From UBA11051 sp964390495 (GTDB lineage Bacteria > Armatimonadota > Zipacnadia > Zipacnadales > UBA11051), in assembly GCA_964390495.1 (NCBI GenBank), contig CAYMIN010000004.1:1-64000 (forward strand): 64,000 nucleotides of DNA, written 5' to 3'. Positions 50,625-60,169 of the stretch are shown here, piece by piece. A program made the translations under genes and the position numbers. The notes beneath the pieces were generated by a model. That model saw only the letters and a program-made list of their open reading frames with translations, made no database searches and was not told the DNA's origin. Within the stretch, counting starts at the first letter, position 1. Each line of letters opens with the position of its first letter.

Positions 50625-51710
50625 CTAGAAGGCGGCGATGACCTCCGCGAGCTTCTCGGCGTTTTCGACGTGGGTCTGCGGATCGCCGCCGGTACTGGTC
50701 AAAATCAGCCGGGGCATCAGATACTCGGCGACCGGGCAGTCGGGCACCCCGTCAAGGTGATCCGCGATGCAACTGGCATGATAGGCGGGCTTGCCGATGT
50801 AGCCCATGCCCCAGCCGAGGCCTTTGTCGGCCATTGCCTGGAGGAATTGCTCGGCGGAGATGCCGTGCTGGTCGCCCGCGAAGATGGCCGTCCAGATATG
50901 ATAGGTGTTGACGCGCCCGGGGCGATTGGCTTGTGGCACCAGCCACTCGCAGCCGGCGACGGCCTCGTTATACAAAGCCGCCGCTTGCTGGCACATGTCC
51001 ACATAGGTCCGAGCGCGGGTGAGTTGCACGCGGCCGATGGCGGCGACGACCTCGTTCATGCGGTAGTTCCAGCCCAGCCGCTTGGGCACCGTGCCGAAGG
51101 TGATCATCTCCTCCATGATGCGGCGGTGGTCTGCGGTCTTCATGGTGGTCATGCCGCCATCGCCCAGCGCCATCTGCTTGGACATCTGGAAGGAGAAGAC
51201 GCCGATGTCGCCGATGGTGCCGGCGTACTGACCCTCATTGGTGGCATAGATGGCATGGGAGCAGTCCTCGATGACCGTGATGCCGCGCTGTCGGGCGAAG
51301 GCGTTGATGGCCTCCATGTCGGCGCATTGGCCCCAGAGCTGGGTGACGATGATGGCCCTGGTGCGGTCGGTGGTGATCTGCTGCAGCAGATTGGTGTCCA
51401 TTAGGTGCGTGTCTTTCTCGACATCACAGAACACCGGCTTGCAGCCGTGATACATGACACCCAGGGCAGCGAAGACCACCATCGGGTCCACGATGACCTC
51501 ATCACCGGGCTGTGCGCCGGAGGCGACTACCGCGCAGTGCAGACCGGCCATAGCATTGACGACTGCGAGGGCCAGGGGTGAGCCGAACTCGCTTTTGAAC
51601 TCGTTTTCAAAGGCCGGGACCTCGGCTCCGTTGATCGAGCACAGGTTCCCAGTATCCAGGACGCGCTTGACGGCCTGCAGGTCTTCGTCACCAAACTGGT
51701 GCCATTTCAT
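50625..51710 (-). CDS. DegT/DnrJ/EryC1/StrS-family sugar aminotransferase
   Basis: This 361-residue PLP enzyme of nucleotide-sugar amination has VIEDCSHAIYA with the cofactor aspartate and FSFQMSKQMALGDGG with the Schiff-base lysine (about K178). VDPMVVFAALGVMYHGCKPVF is the typical early segment. A PLP-free dehydratase role, as in ColD, is less likely because the lysine is present. With the glycosyltransferase it suggests an amino-sugar branch of a surface glycan. Confidence 0.9.
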   Translation of the reverse strand: MKWHQFGDEDLQAVKRVLDTGNLCSINGAEVPAFENEFKSEFGSPLALAVVNAMAGLHCAVVASGAQPGDEVIVDPMVVFAALGVMYHGCKPVFCDVEKDTHLMDTNLLQQITTDRTRAIIVTQLWGQCADMEAINAFARQRGITVIEDCSHAIYATNEGQYAGTIGDIGVFSFQMSKQMALGDGGMTTMKTADHRRIMEEMITFGTVPKRLGWNYRMNEVVAAIGRVQLTRARTYVDMCQQAAALYNEAVAGCEWLVPQANRPGRVNTYHIWTAIFAGDQHGISAEQFLQAMADKGLGWGMGYIGKPAYHASCIADHLDGVPDCPVAEYLMPRLILTSTGGDPQTHVENAEKLAEVIAAF

Positions 51711-51834
51711 GACAGTACTCCCGTAGTGGGTTTGGTAGTGTCTCTGCTGTTCGCCGCCTGATGCGGATTACCTGCGTGTTGCTCTGTGTGCACGCTATGC
51801 CTGGTCAGCCCCGTCACATCAGGTCCTGGCGTTG

Positions 51835-54800
51835 CTAGTCGGCAAGGGTAGCTTGAATTGACAGCGGGAGCACCACTTCGTCTCCTACGCCATAGTCGTA
51901 CACGTCAAACCAGGATCCGGCAGGGAACTCCTGCTCCAGCTTCTCTACTGGGCATTCCGGGTGCGCCTGTGAATCAATCAGTGCGCCCGCGCGGACATCC
52001 ACGATGCGGTATTCCGCGGTCCGCTCGGCGTTGACCAACCGCGCCCCGTGGTAGTAACGGTACCCGCTCAATGGAAACGGCGTCGTGGTCTTGACCAGGT
52101 GGTCACTGTGCCCGGTGACCTGCCCGGTACCGATCCGCGAATCCAGGTCTAATCGCAGCCTGGCACTGTCCCCGTTTGCTTCCGCCGCCACCACCTTGTA
52201 GGCGATACGACGTAGCGGATTGACAATGTATATGTACTGGCCCGGGAGTGCTTCCGCATTCTCAGGTGCCGGCGAGACGGTCACCGTCTCCGTGGCCCGG
52301 TCCACGGCTGCAACCTCGGCCCGGTACTCGTGCGCATCCGTCACGATCCCACGGCCATTCTTGGTAAGGCGCGTGCCGCCTATTAGTACCGCGCGGGCCG
52401 GCTTGCCCTCCTGTTCGGAATAGAGGCCGAAACGGCCGGCGAACTCAAAGCCGCCCGCCGCCGTATGCGCAGTAGCCGGCTCGGCGGCGGCGAAGATGGT
52501 ATCGGTGCGACCATTACTGAGTTCGATCACCAACCCGTAGGCCTCAAAGCCCGCCTCGTCCGCCCCCGATACCTCCAGCGAGCGCACTGACTTGATGACC
52601 GGCTCGCCCCGATACAGCTCCATCACATTGACTATCTGGGTCTGGGCCGGTGCTGCTTCATCTTGATTGTGGTTGCGCATCAAGACCATCTTCATCTCGA
52701 AGGGGGAGGAGCCGGCATCCCGTTTGCCGTCGGTTATGAGCACTTCGGCGGTGTTTGCCTGCGGAATAGTCATGCGGAAGTGCAGCCCCTCGGAGTTCTT
52801 AAGCTGCCAGTCAGCCGACCATGGGCCTGTCGGCGTGGCCCGCTCGACATTGTACAGGTGCGGGAAGATCCACATCGGCTCATAGCGGGCCTTTGGCACC
52901 GACATTTCCGCCTGGGCATGCTCCTTAATCCAGGTGCTGTCACCATAGGGCACTTCCGGGCCGGCCAGCGTTCCGGCCGGCTGCTTAACCAGGTCCAGGC
53001 CTTCGGTGCTGAATTCACCCTCCTGGCAGTGGAAGCTCCACCAGTGTTGCTCTCCGCCGTGGAGGCGATACAGGTCGAGGCAGTAGAACTGGTCATCGGA
53101 CACATCCACCAGTGCCAGCATGCGCCTTTGCCAGTGGTCGTCCAGCACTAGATAGCTCTGACCGGCCGAGACGCGGTCCTCGAAGCCCTGAGCCAGAATC
53201 TCGCCAAGCTGTACCGGAGCTGCGTCGGCAAAGAGCTGGGCGGTTGCCGACATCTGCACGTAGGGGAAGAACTGACGGGCCAGATTATGAGTGGCCCAGC
53301 TCTTCTCCCAGCCACCGCGCGGATAGCCGAAGCAGCCCAGGATCTCGCTGCCATAGGCGCCCAGACCCAGGTCCATGATGTCGTCATGGATATGGCCCCG
53401 CGCGTGGCCGTACATCATCCATAGAGCGCGCTTGTGCTCAGCTTCGCCGCTGCGCAGAATGGCCAGCCCGTAGCCGTCATGCAGAGAGCTTGCGTCATTC
53501 CAATCATCCGGCCATGCGGCGGCGGCAGTCTCGATTTGCTCGCGACTGTAGGGGAACTCCAGGGAGGGCTGCCAGCCCGGAGCATTTGCCAGAGCCCATG
53601 CGTACTTGGGCTCTGCGGTGATCTTGTATGCGTGTTCGAACGCCTGGGGTCCGCCGTTCTGCCAGGTGCGTTTCTCGGGGACGACATAGTGGGGGTATGA
53701 GAGGTTGTAGGCGCCCCCCCGGTGATAGGTATCGTCACCCACCTTCGGGTAGGACCGATCGAGCGTGACGGTGTCCATGGAGAAGTCGAATATGTGCCGG
53801 TAGCGGCGGGGTGCCGTCGGACTCGGATACTGTTCTTCGGTGTATAGCTCCGGGCGCATGCTGCGGATATGCTCAATCGAGTCCATGAGCGGCCCCAGGT
53901 AACTGAGGTGGACCCCGTTGTAGTGGCCAGAGGCCTCGTAGGGGGCGCCATCGCGGAAGTATGCGTTGGTGACAAATGAACGCATCCGCGCCCGGTTGCC
54001 ATCACCCTGGTACACCCAGTCCATGATATCGGTTCCGCGCTCATAATTGAGACACTCAGCGATTCGGGCCAGCCCCATTACAGTACGAGGTTCATTGGAC
54101 CAGGTTGACCGGTCAAAGCTGCCCTGTATCCAGACGGCGAAGAGGTTTTCCTCGATGAAGCGGCGGACGTCTTCGGGGGTCTCAATGTCGAAGCCCTTGG
54201 CCTGCAGGAAGGGGATGATTTCAGGCACCTGGTCTATCGCCGGCCAGATGGCGTCGTAGGCCTCGGCCATGCGTGTTTGGTAAACAGGTTGGGTAATCGA
54301 GTAGAGGGTGAAGCCGCTGCGGTGCAGACACGGCCCTTCGGCGAACGGTGCGGGTCCCAGGCGCTCCACCTGCGACTGGCTGTTGCGGTGACGGTGCTGC
54401 GTCATCGTCGCCAGGTATGCGTACTCCGCGGCGATTCGACACATGGCCACCAGCGCCTTGTGGACATAGCGCAGGTCTGCGGTAGCCAGGTAGCCGTCAG
54501 CGCAGGCTGGTGCGATGCGCAGTGCCCGATCGGCTTGGGCCTGGGCCAACTCACCCACAAAGCCATAGTGTACTCCCTCCTCCGAGATGTACCCGCCGCC
54601 GATGCCATCATCGGGAAAGTCGCCGCTGGTGAAATCGTCGTTGCCGAAGTCGTTGGAAGGATAAAGCTCACCGCCAATCGGGCATTCTACCTGCCAAGGC
54701 CTCGCGGCATTCTTGATCCAGGGGTAGTAGGCGTTGAACCTATATATTTCGGTGCCGTGGATCGGGCAGCCATGCCTCAGATTGAGACAATGGCAGCGGG

Positions 54801-55341
54801 GGATGGTGCTATCGGGTTGCACCGCCCAAATATCCTCGTCGCTGACCTCCAGCCACTGCGGCGCAGGTGGCTCTTGCTCCTCCATATGCTGCCTGTAGGC
54901 ATCAGAAGTGATTGTCTGGCTCTGCTTGAGCTCGGGAAGCCTCTCACCTAGCGGCCAGCGCCGAGGCAGTTGCTTGCCTTTCAGCTCGCGGAACTCGCGC
55001 AACTGCTCGAAGGACCAGATCTCGAGAGAGACCGTGAGAGGGCCGTCGGGGTGACTGAAGACGATGTCGGCCTGCGGGGTGGGAGCGAGGCTGCGGAAGT
55101 AGTACTTGCGCAATTCGGACCGGGCGGGCAAGGGGGTGCGCTCCAGCAGCCGGACGCACTCAGGTACTTCCACTGCCAGTTCCGGGGCGTTCTGGGGAAC
55201 TCGCAGGGCAACCAGGAAGAGCCGATTAACGCCGATGATGTCAGGCTTGTAGGCAATCGGGCCGTCGGTGTCGGCGTGGACAGGGAATGCCGTCATCGCA
55301 CAGACGACGGCAATGATGCAGGCAAACTGCGCGCAGGTCAT
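51835..55341 (-). CDS. Large secreted heparinase II/III-like protein
   Basis: This 1168-residue protein has a signal peptide (residues 1-23, ending VHADT) and an early cysteine-rich segment (RCHCLNLRHGCPIHG ... VECPIGGELYPSNDF) that likely binds a metal. An alpha/alpha toroid region follows, with RSYPKVGDDTYHRGGAYNL and GHARGHIHDDIMDLGLGAYG segments, and then long beta domains. This is the layout of heparinase II/III and alginate-lyase-like polysaccharide lyases. It should cleave or bind uronate-rich glycans outside the cell. The ATG at 55341 follows GGGGTGAG. It pairs with the pseudopilin gene just upstream. Confidence 0.75.
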   Translation of the reverse strand: MTCAQFACIIAVVCAMTAFPVHADTDGPIAYKPDIIGVNRLFLVALRVPQNAPELAVEVPECVRLLERTPLPARSELRKYYFRSLAPTPQADIVFSHPDGPLTVSLEIWSFEQLREFRELKGKQLPRRWPLGERLPELKQSQTITSDAYRQHMEEQEPPAPQWLEVSDEDIWAVQPDSTIPRCHCLNLRHGCPIHGTEIYRFNAYYPWIKNAARPWQVECPIGGELYPSNDFGNDDFTSGDFPDDGIGGGYISEEGVHYGFVGELAQAQADRALRIAPACADGYLATADLRYVHKALVAMCRIAAEYAYLATMTQHRHRNSQSQVERLGPAPFAEGPCLHRSGFTLYSITQPVYQTRMAEAYDAIWPAIDQVPEIIPFLQAKGFDIETPEDVRRFIEENLFAVWIQGSFDRSTWSNEPRTVMGLARIAECLNYERGTDIMDWVYQGDGNRARMRSFVTNAYFRDGAPYEASGHYNGVHLSYLGPLMDSIEHIRSMRPELYTEEQYPSPTAPRRYRHIFDFSMDTVTLDRSYPKVGDDTYHRGGAYNLSYPHYVVPEKRTWQNGGPQAFEHAYKITAEPKYAWALANAPGWQPSLEFPYSREQIETAAAAWPDDWNDASSLHDGYGLAILRSGEAEHKRALWMMYGHARGHIHDDIMDLGLGAYGSEILGCFGYPRGGWEKSWATHNLARQFFPYVQMSATAQLFADAAPVQLGEILAQGFEDRVSAGQSYLVLDDHWQRRMLALVDVSDDQFYCLDLYRLHGGEQHWWSFHCQEGEFSTEGLDLVKQPAGTLAGPEVPYGDSTWIKEHAQAEMSVPKARYEPMWIFPHLYNVERATPTGPWSADWQLKNSEGLHFRMTIPQANTAEVLITDGKRDAGSSPFEMKMVLMRNHNQDEAAPAQTQIVNVMELYRGEPVIKSVRSLEVSGADEAGFEAYGLVIELSNGRTDTIFAAAEPATAHTAAGGFEFAGRFGLYSEQEGKPARAVLIGGTRLTKNGRGIVTDAHEYRAEVAAVDRATETVTVSPAPENAEALPGQYIYIVNPLRRIAYKVVAAEANGDSARLRLDLDSRIGTGQVTGHSDHLVKTTTPFPLSGYRYYHGARLVNAERTAEYRIVDVRAGALIDSQAHPECPVEKLEQEFPAGSWFDVYDYGVGDEVVLPLSIQATLAD

Positions 55342-55459
55342 GGTCTCACCCCGGCTTTGGCTTGATACAAGTTGATTCGGTGACCAGGGCAAGCGCCTGA
55401 CGCAGCCGGCCTCTGTACTGTGCCCCTACCAACACGATGGGCGCAGCCCCGACCAGCTT

Positions 55460-56107
55460 CTACCGCTTGGCTCTCCAGTATTTGTCGTTGGCGGCTAGTG
55501 AGACGGTCTCGCTGGCTGACATCCACTTGGCATGACCGTCACAGAAGCCGTAGTTGGAGCCCTGGTTGTGGATCCTGGGGCGGTTGTAAGTCTCCGCGAG
55601 GGTTAGAAACGAGTCCCTATACGGTGCATAGACAACTCCCGCGCCCCTATCCACGGCGTAGCATTCGCCGATCATGATGGTCTCACTTGGGTTGGTGATT
55701 TCTGCGACCGCAATCCAATTCAGATACACGTAGTTCCAGCCGTAGTGACTGGCCGCAACTCTGCCGCTGGAAGTGTAGCGGTCACCGCTGGGGCAGACCC
55801 ATATGTGGACGCTACCGGTTGGTCGCTTGTACGCGTCAGTCGCATACGGAGCTATATAGGGTGCAACCATATGCGCCCACTTGATGTTGGTGTTGCCGGG
55901 GAGTTCATGCCTATATCCTGGTAACCGCTCATCATAGTCCTGGATGTACATGTGACAGCCCAAGGCTATCTCCTTGACATTGCTCAGGCAAGTCGTCTGG
56001 CGGGCCTTCTCGCGGGCGCGGGCGAATACCGGAAATAGTATCGCCGCCAGAATCGCGATGATTGCGATCACCACTAAAAGTTCGATAAGCGTAAATCCCC
56101 TGCGCAT
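55460..56107 (-). CDS. Pseudopilin with Armatimonadota-type N-terminus
   Basis: This 215-residue protein has the type IV prepilin signal RRGFTLIELLVVIAIIAI, cut before phenylalanine, followed by LFPVFARAREKARQTTCLSN. The C-terminal part is the DUF1559-like globular domain (FCDGHAKWMS motif). It is exported and assembled or anchored through the hydrophobic helix. It sits 118 bases before the large heparinase-like gene, in the same direction, and has its own TTGACA promoter. Comparable pseudopilins are numerous in Armatimonadota and Planctomycetes. Confidence 0.93.
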   Translation of the reverse strand: MRRGFTLIELLVVIAIIAILAAILFPVFARAREKARQTTCLSNVKEIALGCHMYIQDYDERLPGYRHELPGNTNIKWAHMVAPYIAPYATDAYKRPTGSVHIWVCPSGDRYTSSGRVAASHYGWNYVYLNWIAVAEITNPSETIMIGECYAVDRGAGVVYAPYRDSFLTLAETYNRPRIHNQGSNYGFCDGHAKWMSASETVSLAANDKYWRAKR

Positions 56108-56144
56108 GATAGTACCTCCCCTGGTTTGGTTTAGGACTTACCGA

Positions 56145-56174
56145 ATAGTATCCTGTGACGGCTCGGCTGTCAAG
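56145..56174 (-). promoter_or_regulatory. Promoter of the first pseudopilin-heparinase module
   Basis: On the minus strand, TTGACA (56174-56169), an 18-base spacer and TACTAT (56150-56145) lie about 40 bases before the pseudopilin start. Confidence 0.5.
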
Positions 56175-56521
56175 GCATTGCAAGCGGGCGGAGGAACATG
56201 GTCAGTAGGTGGCAAAGAGGCCGTGGGGCGACTCGGGCTGGAAGTCCGACCCACGCGGGACAGTGGTTGGGCCGGATGGGGACCCCAAACGTCCCTCACC
56301 CACTGCTTCGCAGTTGGTACCCGTGGGTAACCTCTAATCTGAGGGTGGTAAAGGAGGCACCACGCTCAGGCCGAGCTACGCGTTCTGTGGATTATTCGGC
56401 CTAGCGCTGTGGAACGACGCTCTTGCGACCGGACGCAAGTCCCTGGCCCGTAACTCGAAAAGCACGAAGCCCTTGTGCCTGGCCCTCTTGGTTTGCGCCT
56501 CAGCCGGTTAGGTGGCGCGCG
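56175..56521. repeat. Repeat-rich spacer between the two modules
   Basis: ACTCGGGCTGGAAGTCCGACCCACGCGG lies at about 56231-56258. GGGCCGGATGGGGACCCC plus the CTCACCCACTGCTTCGCAGTTGGTACCC hairpin (about 56269-56323) is a second copy of the compound repeat at about 10539-10591. No gene is seen. Confidence 0.6.
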
Positions 56522-59284
56522 CTATTGGTCCAACTCGTAGTTCACTACACTGTTAAGGCGGAAGCTGTTGGGGCCGCTGATGGTGTTGTGGGGGAAGTAC
56601 ACAAACTCAGTCGTGCCATCGGGCTTGAGCCTGAAGCCGGGGTCCTCGGCCAGGTACAGCAGGTGCTGCTCGCCGCGCTGCTCGGCCCCGGCGATTTCAT
56701 AGCCGTGGGTAGTGCCATCGTCATGAGTAACCAGCACAAAGCGCCCGGTCACGGCTGCGGAGGCCGGCAGCTCGCGGTCCACCACCAAGGCATATCGGTT
56801 AGCGGCTTCGTCAACCTCCATGCCCACGATTGTGCCGGCGATGGCGGGGTATGGTACGGCCACTGAGAAGCCGTTGTAACTGAGCGTGGTACCGCCCACC
56901 ACGCTGGCCGCGGTCACCCGGCCCTGGTGCAGCCGCAGGAGTCCCACCGTGCCATCGCATGTCAGCGTACCGCCAGGCAGTTGTAGCTCGAAGGGCAGCT
57001 CAGTCCCCAACGGGGCGGAGAGTACGTAGTCGGTGCCCTGGGCGTGTACCACTTCCAGAGCCAGCGGGCTTGGCGGATCGGCGGCGTCCGGAGACAGCAG
57101 CGAGCGCACCGAGGTGACAAAGCGCTGCTCGGCGTATGGTTCGTGCACCGCAACAAAGGTGGAGACGAGGTCAGCATCAGCGGTGCGGCGCACCAGCACT
57201 CCGGGCATCGAGTAGTTGGGCAGTTCGGCATCGCTCTCGTTGGCCCGGCGGATCGAGGGGGAGCTGATCTGATAGACGGTAGTGCCGAGCTGGCCCAGTA
57301 CGGTAGTGTGCAAGTGGGTATCGGAGTCGTCGGGGAAGTCGAAGGTGACCGACCAGTCGTCATCAGTCTGCGCACGGCTGACGCGCTTGATGAAGGCGTA
57401 GCCCACACCTCGCAGCCGGTACCAGCGGCGTCCGCCTGCGGGCTGGCTGTCAATGCCGGGACCGGAAAAGTCGCCTGTATCGCTTTCGGTGAGTGGCAGT
57501 CGGAACTGGGCTTCGGGGCCCAACATGGTTCCGGTCAGGGGTTCCAGCGGCAGGCTCAATGTCGCTGTCTGGTCGTAGTTGGCACTGCCATGCAGTATCC
57601 AGTCATGCTGCCGGCCGCCTGCTACGCGAAAGATGTCCACCACGTAGGCATCGGCCTCGGAGGTCCCCACCAACAGTAGGCGGCGCCGATAGTCCGACAC
57701 TGTACCGGAGTAGGCGGCGCGGGCCTCGGCCTCAACCACCTGCATATTCTCCGAAAGCGGCGCATAGAGACTGAGATTACCAGTAGGCTGCGGGGTCTGG
57801 TCCCAGCCGTCCACCATCACGGTATTATGCGAGGCGGTGCGCAGGGTCCACATCCGCCAGGCGGTGTGCGTATAGCCGATGTCCGACAGCAGCTCACGGC
57901 CCTTGGCCCACAGGATCAAGCCGAGGCTGCCATAGTTGCGGTGCCCGTAGCTGGGACCGAAGCGCAGGTGGGCCTGCATGGCGTTATCATAGTTCCGGCG
58001 GGCCAGGCGGACGTGTCCCGTGGCGGGCAACAGCACCGGCGCGTTGCGCTCCGGAGGAGCAAGCTCGGTCTTCGCCCAGGCATCGTTGACCGGCACGATG
58101 CGCCCGTTGGGAAACACCAGAGCGCGGACGACATTGACCGCTCTGTTGAAGAACGGGATGTCGCGCATGGCATCGAAATCGTCGAAGCGCTTGCCGGTTT
58201 CGGGATGCACATAGCCGGCAGGATCGGAGTATCCCCGGGCACGCTCAAAGACCCTCGCTATCGTACTGGTGGTCATCTGGTGATACGATACGGTGGTTTC
58301 CTTCCACATGCCGTCAAACAGGTAATGGGTGCGCAGCAGGCCGATTGCACGGTTGATGCCATCGTGAACGTAATCCGGCTCGTTGAGGACGCGCCCGTAC
58401 ACCACCAGGCCGTGATACAGTATCGGCGAGGCGTTGCCCCAGGTCTCTTCGAAGCTGCGGGCGAATTCGACGGAGGGGTAGAGTATGTCCTGCTCGATGG
58501 CCTGTTTGATGTCCACGCCCTTGCGCTCGCCGAGACGCTCCAAGGCTCCGCTCTGATACAGCCGGTCATAGGCATAGGCCACACTCGGCTCCATATCGCG
58601 ATAGTGCCAGTGATGCCAGATGCTGCCATACGCCGCTGTGGCCTCCGAGTGAGGGGCGTCTCTACTCACCACCACCCAGCCGGCGTAGCACTGGGATATC
58701 TGATACAGCAGCTCGGCAGCGGCCTCGGCATACTTGGCATCGCCGGTGGCTGCGTAGAGGTCGGCAATATCCTGCAGCAAGTCGGCAACATACCATTTGC
58801 GCCAGTAGCGGGCGCGTGCTGAGAAGAAATGGCGCTTGCCATCGGCCGATTCATAGTAGCGCCACTGCTCTTCTTCACCGCGTCGGTTCTTGAAAGTGAG
58901 AACCTGGTCCATCGGGTACTTATCCGAGGGGTAGCGGTGACCACAGAAGCGACAGTGAGCACCATCCGGGTCGCTGATACCGTTCCACACAATCTGGGTA
59001 TCGTGCGAGCCTTGATCGCAGTTGGGGCAGCCACAGGCGGCGATGCCGTTCTGCTTCGGTACCAGGTCGAGTATAAAGTCCATACCCCGCCCCAGCAGGG
59101 GATTAACCTGGCTCTTCAGCGCGACTACTGCTTCATCGTCCATTTCCGGTACCGGCATCACCGGGTGCGTCACCTGTGCCGATTTAAGCTCGTCACAGGC
59201 CACGGAACTGCAAAGGACAGCCATAGTCACGGCATAGCTGAACACTGACAAGAACCGCAATGGATTCCAATCCTTTCTGTTCAC
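56522..59284 (-). CDS. Secreted heparinase II/III-like protein
   Basis: This protein of about 920 residues has a signal peptide (hydrophobic FLSVFSYAVTMAVLCSSVA). A four-cysteine site follows (ACGCPNCDQGSHD ... HCRFCGHRYPSD), the metal knuckle common to heparinase II/III-like proteins. Next come an alpha/alpha toroid (EETWGNASPILYHGLVVYGR, FGPSYGHRNYGSLGLILWAKG) and C-terminal beta domains (ASHNTVMVDGWDQTPQP). It likely degrades acidic polysaccharides. The start is uncertain: GTG 59284 and TTG 59260 are both possible. It shares the pseudopilin-lyase arrangement with 51835-56107, although the lyases are strongly diverged. Confidence 0.8.
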   Translation of the reverse strand: MNRKDWNPLRFLSVFSYAVTMAVLCSSVACDELKSAQVTHPVMPVPEMDDEAVVALKSQVNPLLGRGMDFILDLVPKQNGIAACGCPNCDQGSHDTQIVWNGISDPDGAHCRFCGHRYPSDKYPMDQVLTFKNRRGEEEQWRYYESADGKRHFFSARARYWRKWYVADLLQDIADLYAATGDAKYAEAAAELLYQISQCYAGWVVVSRDAPHSEATAAYGSIWHHWHYRDMEPSVAYAYDRLYQSGALERLGERKGVDIKQAIEQDILYPSVEFARSFEETWGNASPILYHGLVVYGRVLNEPDYVHDGINRAIGLLRTHYLFDGMWKETTVSYHQMTTSTIARVFERARGYSDPAGYVHPETGKRFDDFDAMRDIPFFNRAVNVVRALVFPNGRIVPVNDAWAKTELAPPERNAPVLLPATGHVRLARRNYDNAMQAHLRFGPSYGHRNYGSLGLILWAKGRELLSDIGYTHTAWRMWTLRTASHNTVMVDGWDQTPQPTGNLSLYAPLSENMQVVEAEARAAYSGTVSDYRRRLLLVGTSEADAYVVDIFRVAGGRQHDWILHGSANYDQTATLSLPLEPLTGTMLGPEAQFRLPLTESDTGDFSGPGIDSQPAGGRRWYRLRGVGYAFIKRVSRAQTDDDWSVTFDFPDDSDTHLHTTVLGQLGTTVYQISSPSIRRANESDAELPNYSMPGVLVRRTADADLVSTFVAVHEPYAEQRFVTSVRSLLSPDAADPPSPLALEVVHAQGTDYVLSAPLGTELPFELQLPGGTLTCDGTVGLLRLHQGRVTAASVVGGTTLSYNGFSVAVPYPAIAGTIVGMEVDEAANRYALVVDRELPASAAVTGRFVLVTHDDGTTHGYEIAGAEQRGEQHLLYLAEDPGFRLKPDGTTEFVYFPHNTISGPNSFRLNSVVNYELDQ

Positions 59285-59307
59285 CGGGCACCAGTGGCGG
59301 CGTTCGC

Positions 59308-60018
59308 TCAGTACTTGGGCGCTCCGCCCGGCGACCAGCACACATCCTGCGGAGTGAAGGTGTAGGCGACCGGGCCCACGTACGGGCTGTCGGGATCCCG
59401 GGCAATCGAGTGCCACTTGGCGTGGCCGTCCTCGAATGCTATGTTGGCGCCGCCGTTGTGGCGAGCCGGGATGAAGTAGCTGGGATGGCGGCCGGCATCA
59501 ATGCGCCAACTGTTGCTGCTGCTATAGTCATCCTTGCTGCGCGTCCAGTCGGCGTCAGCGAGCATCACCGTCTCCGCCGGATACTTGATCACGGTCATCT
59601 TGTACCAGACCGCGGTCGAAGAGGTCTGGCGACGATGAATCGTCTGATTGATGCCGTAGTCGGTGCGCTGATAATGGCGCACCCCCTCGTGAGTGAAATA
59701 CTTGGAACATGCCGGGCCATCGGCGCTAGGGCACAGGAACACCTGCACGTTCTTGACATAGGGCAGTAGCAGGCCGTGGTCGCCGAACCAGCGTTGGGCG
59801 CCCGGAATCAGGATCTCACCGGGCACCACCATTTCGTCGTAGTCCTGAGCATACATCAGGGCCGCCAGCCCCATCTGCTTGACATTGCTCAGACAGCTAG
59901 CCTGCCTTGCCTTCTCCCTCGCTCTGGCGAACACCGGAAATAGTATTGCCGCCAGAATCGCGATGATCGCGATCACCACCAGTAGTTCAATCAGAGTAAA
60001 AGCTTGCCTCGATCCCAT
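59308..60018 (-). CDS. Pseudopilin of the second heparinase module
   Basis: This 236-residue prepilin-like protein has AFTLIELLVVIAIIAILAA, then LFPVFARAREKARQASCLSN and the FEDGHAKWHS motif near the end. It is closely similar to the pseudopilin at 55460-56107 in the N-terminal 60 residues and diverged after that. The lyase gene begins 23 bases downstream, so the two are co-transcribed. A TTGACA promoter precedes it. Confidence 0.93.
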   Translation of the reverse strand: MGSRQAFTLIELLVVIAIIAILAAILFPVFARAREKARQASCLSNVKQMGLAALMYAQDYDEMVVPGEILIPGAQRWFGDHGLLLPYVKNVQVFLCPSADGPACSKYFTHEGVRHYQRTDYGINQTIHRRQTSSTAVWYKMTVIKYPAETVMLADADWTRSKDDYSSSNSWRIDAGRHPSYFIPARHNGGANIAFEDGHAKWHSIARDPDSPYVGPVAYTFTPQDVCWSPGGAPKY

Positions 60019-60069
60019 CTGGCTACCTCCTTTAGGTAGTATCGCATTGTCCTATGCTTCATAGGTAAG

Positions 60070-60098
60070 ACCATACCGTACCTAACTGACTTTGTCAA
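60070..60098 (-). promoter_or_regulatory. Promoter of the second pseudopilin-heparinase module
   Basis: On the minus strand, TTGACA (60098-60093), a 17-base spacer and TATGGT (60075-60070) lie about 50 bases before the start. TAGGTA (60062-60067) and TACCTA (60079-60084) form an inverted repeat around the -10, possibly an operator. Confidence 0.55.
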
Positions 60099-60169
60099 AG
60101 AAAAGCTTACAGGAATTTCCGGCCCGAGTCGTGAAATAGCATCCACCACACGCGACGGAGGTTATTGGC

